DNA from: JAKRSE01 sp943369295
GTDB lineage: Bacteria; Armatimonadota; Fimbriimonadia; Fimbriimonadales; Fimbriimonadaceae
Reading direction: 5' to 3'
DNA length: 64,000 bases
NCBI GenBank assembly: GCA_943369295.1
Contig: CALRMU020000003.1
Span: 434,001 to 498,000 of the forward strand
Shown here one piece after another: positions 59,702 to 64,000 of the stretch (positions within the stretch are counted from its first letter, which is position 1; the number at the start of each line of letters is the position of its first letter). Both the position numbers and the translations under genes were made by a program. The notes beneath the pieces were generated by a model, which had not been told where the DNA came from, made no database searches, and worked only from the letters and a program-made list of their open reading frames with translations.

Positions 59702-59736
59702 ATTATAGGACCCGGCTTCCCCTTGGGCCGTGTCAA
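59702..59736 (-). promoter_or_regulatory. Promoter-like segment of the pseudo-receiver gene
   Basis: On the minus strand TTGACA (59731-59736) and a perfect TATAAT (59702-59707) are present but 23 bp apart, 6 more than at the paralogue, where 17 bp separate them. TTGACACGGCC and AAGGG are shared by both copies. The spacing suggests reduced use of the -35, with TATAAT alone still functional. Confidence 0.45.
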
Positions 59737-59770
59737 GGGCAAGGCGGACCCCCCTGGTACGCTCTGCTCT

Positions 59771-60559
59771 GTGAAGCTATGCCGCTTTGAGCTTCTTGAG
59801 CAGCCAGGATCAGTGAGATCTGGCCTCTATTACGACGGGAGATTCTACGAAACCGACGGGAAAAACGCCGTCGGAATTTATGAAATCGACCAAGTTCGGC
59901 TTCATTCTCCTCTCGGGAATCCCCCTGCCGTCAAAGCCTTTAACAAGGCCAGGTCTAGTTCTGGCGAAGAGCTGCTTTACTACTCCTATCTGCATGGAGC
60001 CCTTCTGCACGGCCCCAATGTGGAGCACGAACTGCCAGAACTGCCCTTCGGACTAGGCGGCTGGGATTTTGAAGCCAGGGTCTGCGCGGTTCTCAGCGAT
60101 TCTGGATCGATGATTCAGCCAGACGAGGGAGACAGTTTCATTCTTGGCTGGACAATCCTTTTCCAGCTTTGCCCTCCGCCAGAGGCAGTGCAGGCAGCCT
60201 TCGATTTCCCCACACCAATTCTTACCGATGGCGGCAGCGCCCTTGGTCCGTTCGTGTTGACCCCAGAAGAAATGGCGGAATACGAAACGAATGAGAAGTT
60301 CAGCTACTCCTTGGAGTACGTCATGACGGTCAATGATACGGAAGTGGCTCAAGGCGTTTGGAAGCCGGAACCCACCTTCCCCGTCCTTCTCAATCTGGCC
60401 AGCCAAGTCAGGCCGGTCATGGCCGGAGAGGTTATTGCTCACCTGCCTCTTGGAAAGCCAACCTTAGAAGATTCATTACTAGAACGCGGTCTCGTCCCCG
60501 GAGATGTCGTGCAAGTCAAAATGGAGGGTCTGGGAATCCTCTCGTCTCGCATCGCATAA
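59771..60559 (+). CDS. Fumarylacetoacetate-hydrolase-like (FAH-fold) protein, divergent
   Basis: This 262-residue protein has the N-terminal pattern KLCRFELLEQPGSVRSGLYY, like the FAH-family KLxRF start. GGWDFEARVCAVLS fits the E-x-E metal strand, with the first Glu replaced by Asp, and DGGSALGPFVLTPEE corresponds to the LGP motif. The C-terminal PGDVVQVKMEGLGILSSRI is typical. Members cleave carbon-carbon bonds of diketo acids or decarboxylate them; metal ligation is uncertain here. The GTG start at 59771 is chosen because it aligns with the family start. It is followed 16 bp later by the M16 peptidase gene. Confidence 0.7.
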   Translation: MKLCRFELLEQPGSVRSGLYYDGRFYETDGKNAVGIYEIDQVRLHSPLGNPPAVKAFNKARSSSGEELLYYSYLHGALLHGPNVEHELPELPFGLGGWDFEARVCAVLSDSGSMIQPDEGDSFILGWTILFQLCPPPEAVQAAFDFPTPILTDGGSALGPFVLTPEEMAEYETNEKFSYSLEYVMTVNDTEVAQGVWKPEPTFPVLLNLASQVRPVMAGEVIAHLPLGKPTLEDSLLERGLVPGDVVQVKMEGLGILSSRIA

Positions 60560-60575
60560 GCCTAAATCACATCTC

Positions 60576-61805
60576 ATGTCAGTTCAAAAAACAGTCCTCG
60601 CTAACGGAGTCAGGGTCCTTACCGAAACTCTTCCCCATGTCGGTTCGGCCTCTATCGGTGTCTGGTGCCAGACCGGAAGCGCCGATGAGCTTTCTAACGA
60701 AGCAGGCATCACTCACCTTATCGAGCATATGCTCTTTAAAGGAACTCCGAGCCGAACTGCCAAACAGATTGCAGAAGATATTGAAGGCAGGGGCGGGGTG
60801 TTAAACGCTTTTACTGACAAGCAGACCACCTGCTACTACTGTCAGGTGCTTGCCGAGGATGCCAAGCCATCACTTGATGTGCTTGGAGACATGGTTTTGA
60901 ATTCTCTGCTAGACCCAGAGGAGCTAGATAAGGAAAAGCAGGTCGTAGTTGAAGAGATTCGGCGGGGAGAGGATGACCCTGGCAGCCAGATTCATGAAAT
61001 GCACCTGCAGTCCCGCTGGAACGATAACGTTCTTGGCCTGCCGGTTATCGGCACAAAGGAATCAGTTCTCTCTTTTCAGAGTGATGATCTGAGGACCTAC
61101 ATGGATCGACGCTATCGAGGCGGCAATCTCATGATTGCGGCCGCTGGCAAGGTTGACCATGACGAAGTCGCTTCATGGGCGCACGAAATCTTTTCGAAGG
61201 TTGAGAAAGGCGGGGGCCGCGAGCCTCTTCCCCGACCAAAAGGTCAGACGCTTCACAACTATCATGGCAAAGAGGTTGAGCAGGTTCATTTCTGCATTGG
61301 CACCGATTCACCCTCGCCCTATGATGAGGAGTACTTCCCTCTCATGGTGCTTGATGAGATCTTAGGAGGCGGCATGAGCTCAAGACTCTTCCAAGAAGTG
61401 AGAGAGAGACGTGGCCTTGCCTACGCCATCGGAAGCTACGCCCTCAGCTATTCGTCCGGCGGAGCTTGGACGGTCTATGGCGGCACCAGCGCCTCGACTT
61501 GGCCAGAAGTTCAAAAAGTTGTCCGAGAAGAAATGGACAAGATGATGGATGCTGGCCCCGATGACGAAGAGCTTGAAAAAGCCAAGCGAGCCCTGGCCGG
61601 CACTTTGATTCTCAGCCTCGAAGGCACGGGAGCCCGAATGCGCCGCATGGCCAGGACGGAGATGACCTACGGCCGCGAGATCACTGCCGAAGAAACTGTG
61701 AATCGCATCCGAGCCGTTTCAGCCGACCAGATTCAAAGCCTTGCCAAGCAGATGTTCGACCCGGCTGTTGTTTCAACCACGGCAATCGGCCCCGCTCAGC
61801 CATGA
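60576..61805 (+). CDS. M16-family zinc peptidase
   Basis: This 409-residue peptidase has the inverted zinc motif H47-x-x-E50-H51 (THLIEHMLFKG) and the third ligand in VVVEEIRRGEDDP (Glu126/127). Domain 1 includes GRGGVLNAFTDKQTTCYY. Domain 2 has LFQEVRERRGLAYAIGSY. These proteases usually degrade small peptides in the cytoplasm or work as processing peptidases. ATG 60576 is used; the longer frame upstream belongs to the FAH-like gene's other reading frame. Its stop overlaps the kinase start by 4 bp (ATGA), an odd partnership. Confidence 0.9.
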   Translation: MSVQKTVLANGVRVLTETLPHVGSASIGVWCQTGSADELSNEAGITHLIEHMLFKGTPSRTAKQIAEDIEGRGGVLNAFTDKQTTCYYCQVLAEDAKPSLDVLGDMVLNSLLDPEELDKEKQVVVEEIRRGEDDPGSQIHEMHLQSRWNDNVLGLPVIGTKESVLSFQSDDLRTYMDRRYRGGNLMIAAAGKVDHDEVASWAHEIFSKVEKGGGREPLPRPKGQTLHNYHGKEVEQVHFCIGTDSPSPYDEEYFPLMVLDEILGGGMSSRLFQEVRERRGLAYAIGSYALSYSSGGAWTVYGGTSASTWPEVQKVVREEMDKMMDAGPDDEELEKAKRALAGTLILSLEGTGARMRRMARTEMTYGREITAEETVNRIRAVSADQIQSLAKQMFDPAVVSTTAIGPAQP

Positions 61806-63289
61806 ACCTACTCTCGGCAGTCTGGCGAAGTTCCAGTGAAGACAACCTGCTTCAAAGGGCGGCAGCCTGGCTGAAGTCGGAAGCTGGCGCAAAAGACTGT
61901 GCGATTTTTCTTGAAGGACACCAAGAATTCCAGCTTCGAGCTCAGGCCTGCCACGCCGAATCGAAGCTGGTCCTCGAGTCGGCCATCAGTCTTGCAAAAG
62001 AAGCGAAGGAACACCGCGCTGGCCGTACCGACGGAAAGCTGGCAGCGATTCCTATTTCTGGACCAGAAGAGGCCCTGGGGGCGATTGTTTTCCACTTCAG
62101 CGAAGAAGTGCCAAAAACACTCCCTCTTGAACTTGGAACGCAGCTTTTCCAAGTTTATCACTTGGTGACTGCTGCTGAACAAAGAGGCAGCGAGACTAAC
62201 AAGCTGACCGCTGTCACTGAAGTGACCCGGACCATGGCGCAGAGCCCTTATCTCGAAGAGATTCTGCAGCTGCTCGTCCATCTAACAGCCCAAAGATTTA
62301 AGTACAAGGTCGTCACCGTTCGACTGCTCGATGAAAAGAATCAAGTTCTGATTCTTAGGGCCACTCAGGCAAGCAACAAGGCTTATCAAAACAAGGGAGC
62401 CATTCACCTGGGTGAATCTATTGCAGGACGCGTTTTGAAGACTGGCCGCCATGCCGTCGTTCAAGACGTTCAAGATGACCCTGACTATGTCGGCCACGAT
62501 CTTGCGGTTGAGCAGGGTCTGCGAAGCATGATCTGCCTGCCCCTAATGGTCCGCAGCAAGCCGGTGGGAGTCCTTACCTGCTACACGGGCGACATCCATA
62601 CCTTTGAACAGGATGAAGTTGAGGCTCTTGAAGCCCTTGCCAAACAAGCCGCTCTCAGCATCGAGCACGCCAAGCTTCAGGTGCGAAGCACCCTCATGCA
62701 GGAAATGCATCACAGGGTGAAAAACAACCTTCAGCAGGTGGCTTCCCTATTGCGGCTCCAGATCAGGCAGAGCCACTACAAAGATTCAGGTCAAGCTCTG
62801 ACTGATTCTTTGGCACGAATTCTCACCATCGCGGCAGTACACGACTTGTTGAGCCGAGATGATTTGGATCATGTCGGCACTCGTGAACTGGCAGAGACTC
62901 TGGTCCACCACATCTCTCAATCCATGATTGCTCCTGGTAGCCAGATTCGCTTCTCAATTCGCGGTGAGAATGTGTTTCTCAACACAAGTCAGGCGACTCA
63001 GGTGGCTCTGATCATGAACGAGATGATCCAGAACGCGGTTGAGCACGGATTCACCGGCCATACGCAGGGCGAAATTCACCTCAATCTAGAGGATCGTGAA
63101 GGGATGGTTGGCCTTTGGGTCAGCAACAACGGAGACCCTCTCCCGAAAGACTTCAATCCTGACGAAGGCCGCCTTGGCCTTCAGATCATCCAGAGTCTGG
63201 CTCGTGCCTTGGGCGGCAAGTTCAGCCTGCAAAATCGCTTGGGGTGGACGGTCTGCGAAGTGGTCTTTAAGAAGGCCGGAATGGAATAG
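61802..63289 (+). CDS. GAF-HisKA_2 sensor histidine kinase
   Basis: This 495-residue cytoplasmic kinase has no transmembrane helices. Residues ~15-120 may be a first GAF-like part. Residues ~150-290 are a clear GAF domain (VRLLDEKNQVLILRATQ, LGESIAGRVLKTGRHAVV). The HisKA_2 dimerisation region starts with LMQEMHHRVKNNLQQV, His304 being the likely phospho-acceptor. The ATPase part has the N-box MNEMIQNAVEHGF and a final GRLGLQIIQSLARALGG. Soluble kinases of this type often signal to stand-alone receivers, so those at 58611 are candidate partners (inference). Its start overlaps the M16 stop. Confidence 0.9.
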   Translation: MNLLSAVWRSSSEDNLLQRAAAWLKSEAGAKDCAIFLEGHQEFQLRAQACHAESKLVLESAISLAKEAKEHRAGRTDGKLAAIPISGPEEALGAIVFHFSEEVPKTLPLELGTQLFQVYHLVTAAEQRGSETNKLTAVTEVTRTMAQSPYLEEILQLLVHLTAQRFKYKVVTVRLLDEKNQVLILRATQASNKAYQNKGAIHLGESIAGRVLKTGRHAVVQDVQDDPDYVGHDLAVEQGLRSMICLPLMVRSKPVGVLTCYTGDIHTFEQDEVEALEALAKQAALSIEHAKLQVRSTLMQEMHHRVKNNLQQVASLLRLQIRQSHYKDSGQALTDSLARILTIAAVHDLLSRDDLDHVGTRELAETLVHHISQSMIAPGSQIRFSIRGENVFLNTSQATQVALIMNEMIQNAVEHGFTGHTQGEIHLNLEDREGMVGLWVSNNGDPLPKDFNPDEGRLGLQIIQSLARALGGKFSLQNRLGWTVCEVVFKKAGME

Positions 63290-63298
63290 ATCTGGTCT

Positions 63299-64000
63299 CT
63301 ATTCCATCACTTTCCATTTGTCTCTCGCTTTGCCGTCAAGATCGTAGGCAGTCAGGGTGAGGGCGCTGCTTCTGGCCTGTGCCTTGATGAACAAGGGAGT
63401 CCTGGCGAGCTTTGCTTCCATCCAAGGAAAGCTGTCCTGTCGGTAGAACTTGCCTCCTGAGTTCAGCACCACATAAACTGGCTTCTTCGAAGCCGTGGTC
63501 CTGGCATAGCTGTGAAGATGGCCTGTGACCACAAGGTCGATGTCCAAGTCTCGACAGGCAGATTCCATCATCTTGGTCCAGCCTGGCTTCTCCTGCCCTT
63601 TCATGGTCACCTGCACCGGAAAGTGCGAGATGACGACCTTCCACTTGGCCTTCTCCCATGGCAGTGACCGGAGCCACTCCATTTGGGATTTGTGGTCTCC
63701 CATCGAATCAATAGAGGCGATCATGATGCCCGACCACATAACGTGCCAGGACGTGTTCTTCAGCTTCTCCGGGCCATTGCTGGGGTGGTTAAGAAGGGGA
63801 TTCCAGTAGGGGCTCAAGCCCTTAAAGTCTCCTGGTTTGCCGTATTCGTGATTCCCAGGTGTGGCAAAAACCGGCCCCTGCCTGACCAAAGGCTTAATGG
63901 CGTAGAGCCATTCGCGCCACTCTTTTTCGCTCATGTTGTTGTCGACCAGGTCGCCAGCATGAAGCGAGAATTCTGACTTAGGGGCCAGGCTTGCCGCTTT
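63299..64000 (-). CDS. Metallophosphoesterase (calcineurin-like), 5' end cut off
   Basis: The minus-strand frame is open to the window end, giving 233 residues without the N-terminus. It reads SLHAGDLVDNN, then FATPGNHEY, then VVISHFPV and VVTGHLHSYART: motifs II-V of the metallophosphoesterase fold with their Asp, Asn, His ligands. The first motif (D-x-H) would lie outside the window. The C-terminal part is beta-rich (SSALTLTAYDLDGKARDK), as in purple-acid-phosphatase-like enzymes. The position of the signal peptide is unknown. It is convergent with the kinase gene, 9 bp apart. Confidence 0.9.
   Translation of the reverse strand, partial: KAASLAPKSEFSLHAGDLVDNNMSEKEWREWLYAIKPLVRQGPVFATPGNHEYGKPGDFKGLSPYWNPLLNHPSNGPEKLKNTSWHVMWSGIMIASIDSMGDHKSQMEWLRSLPWEKAKWKVVISHFPVQVTMKGQEKPGWTKMMESACRDLDIDLVVTGHLHSYARTTASKKPVYVVLNSGGKFYRQDSFPWMEAKLARTPLFIKAQARSSALTLTAYDLDGKARDKWKVME

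Noticed and set aside
1..64000. CRISPR arrays, insertion sequences, integrases, phage genes or attachment sites
   Set aside because: No regularly spaced repeats, transposase or integrase motifs, or tRNA-flanking direct repeats were found.

Overview
The window looks like chromosomal DNA from a diderm, free-living bacterium with about 50-55% GC. The best guess is the Armatimonadota, in or near the Fimbriimonadales. Three things point there: a prepilin whose N-terminus continues into the ILFPVFAQAKDAAKKT type of extension common in that phylum; an LptG/LptD-type outer-membrane pathway next to plsY; and many genes split away from the clusters in which most bacteria keep them (rpoB without rpoC, sucD without sucC, hisB-hisA without hisH). 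This placement is inference. No insertion sequence, prophage, integrase, CRISPR array or rRNA was seen. One tRNA-Val(UAC) is present.

Layout. 1-7.8 kb: a truncated GntR/LacI-type regulator with phased operator-like repeats, tRNA-Val, an AMIN-amidase plus GerMN pair (envelope/peptidoglycan), a PAP2 phosphatase, an ADP-ribosylglycohydrolase-like protein, and pyrF-mutY. 7.8-16.7 kb: an aldehyde dehydrogenase, then a tightly overlapping run glnE-plsY-(membrane zinc-ribbon protein)-lptG-lptD-like. 16.9-24 kb (minus strand): a small membrane protein, a solitary rpoB closed by a strong terminator, and hisB-hisA followed by two small paralogous membrane/coiled-coil proteins. 24-32 kb: an unknown gene, an ankyrin protein, sucD, a cysteine desulfurase, the primary-type sigma factor, a palindrome-rich spacer, a monooxygenase-like protein and an MFS transporter. 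32-38 kb: a DinB-like protein, an ABC-2 permease, and an operon of GT-C-like membrane protein, divergent DHDPS-like protein, DUF2993-like protein and an unknown secreted protein.

38-44 kb: trpS, then a compact operon, mostly with ATGA overlaps: a membrane-anchored protein ending in a SecD-head-like domain, four tandem secreted/lipoprotein genes of similar plan, and rodA. This is the best candidate for an undescribed envelope system. 44-54 kb: a NSUN-type methyltransferase, a beta-helix protein, pyruvate phosphate dikinase, a SRAP protein, a DUF2202 ferritin-like protein, a baeRF3-like protein, phenylalanine hydroxylase and a small lipoprotein.

54-64 kb: a prepilin, a GH13 glucan hydrolase translationally coupled to its LacI-type regulator, a small membrane protein, a tandemly duplicated pair of stand-alone receiver proteins in which one copy has lost its phospho-acceptor aspartate, an FAH-like protein, an M16 peptidase overlapping a GAF/HisKA_2 histidine kinase, and a truncated metallophosphoesterase. 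The kinase and the stand-alone receivers lie close together, but any signalling link between them is inference.
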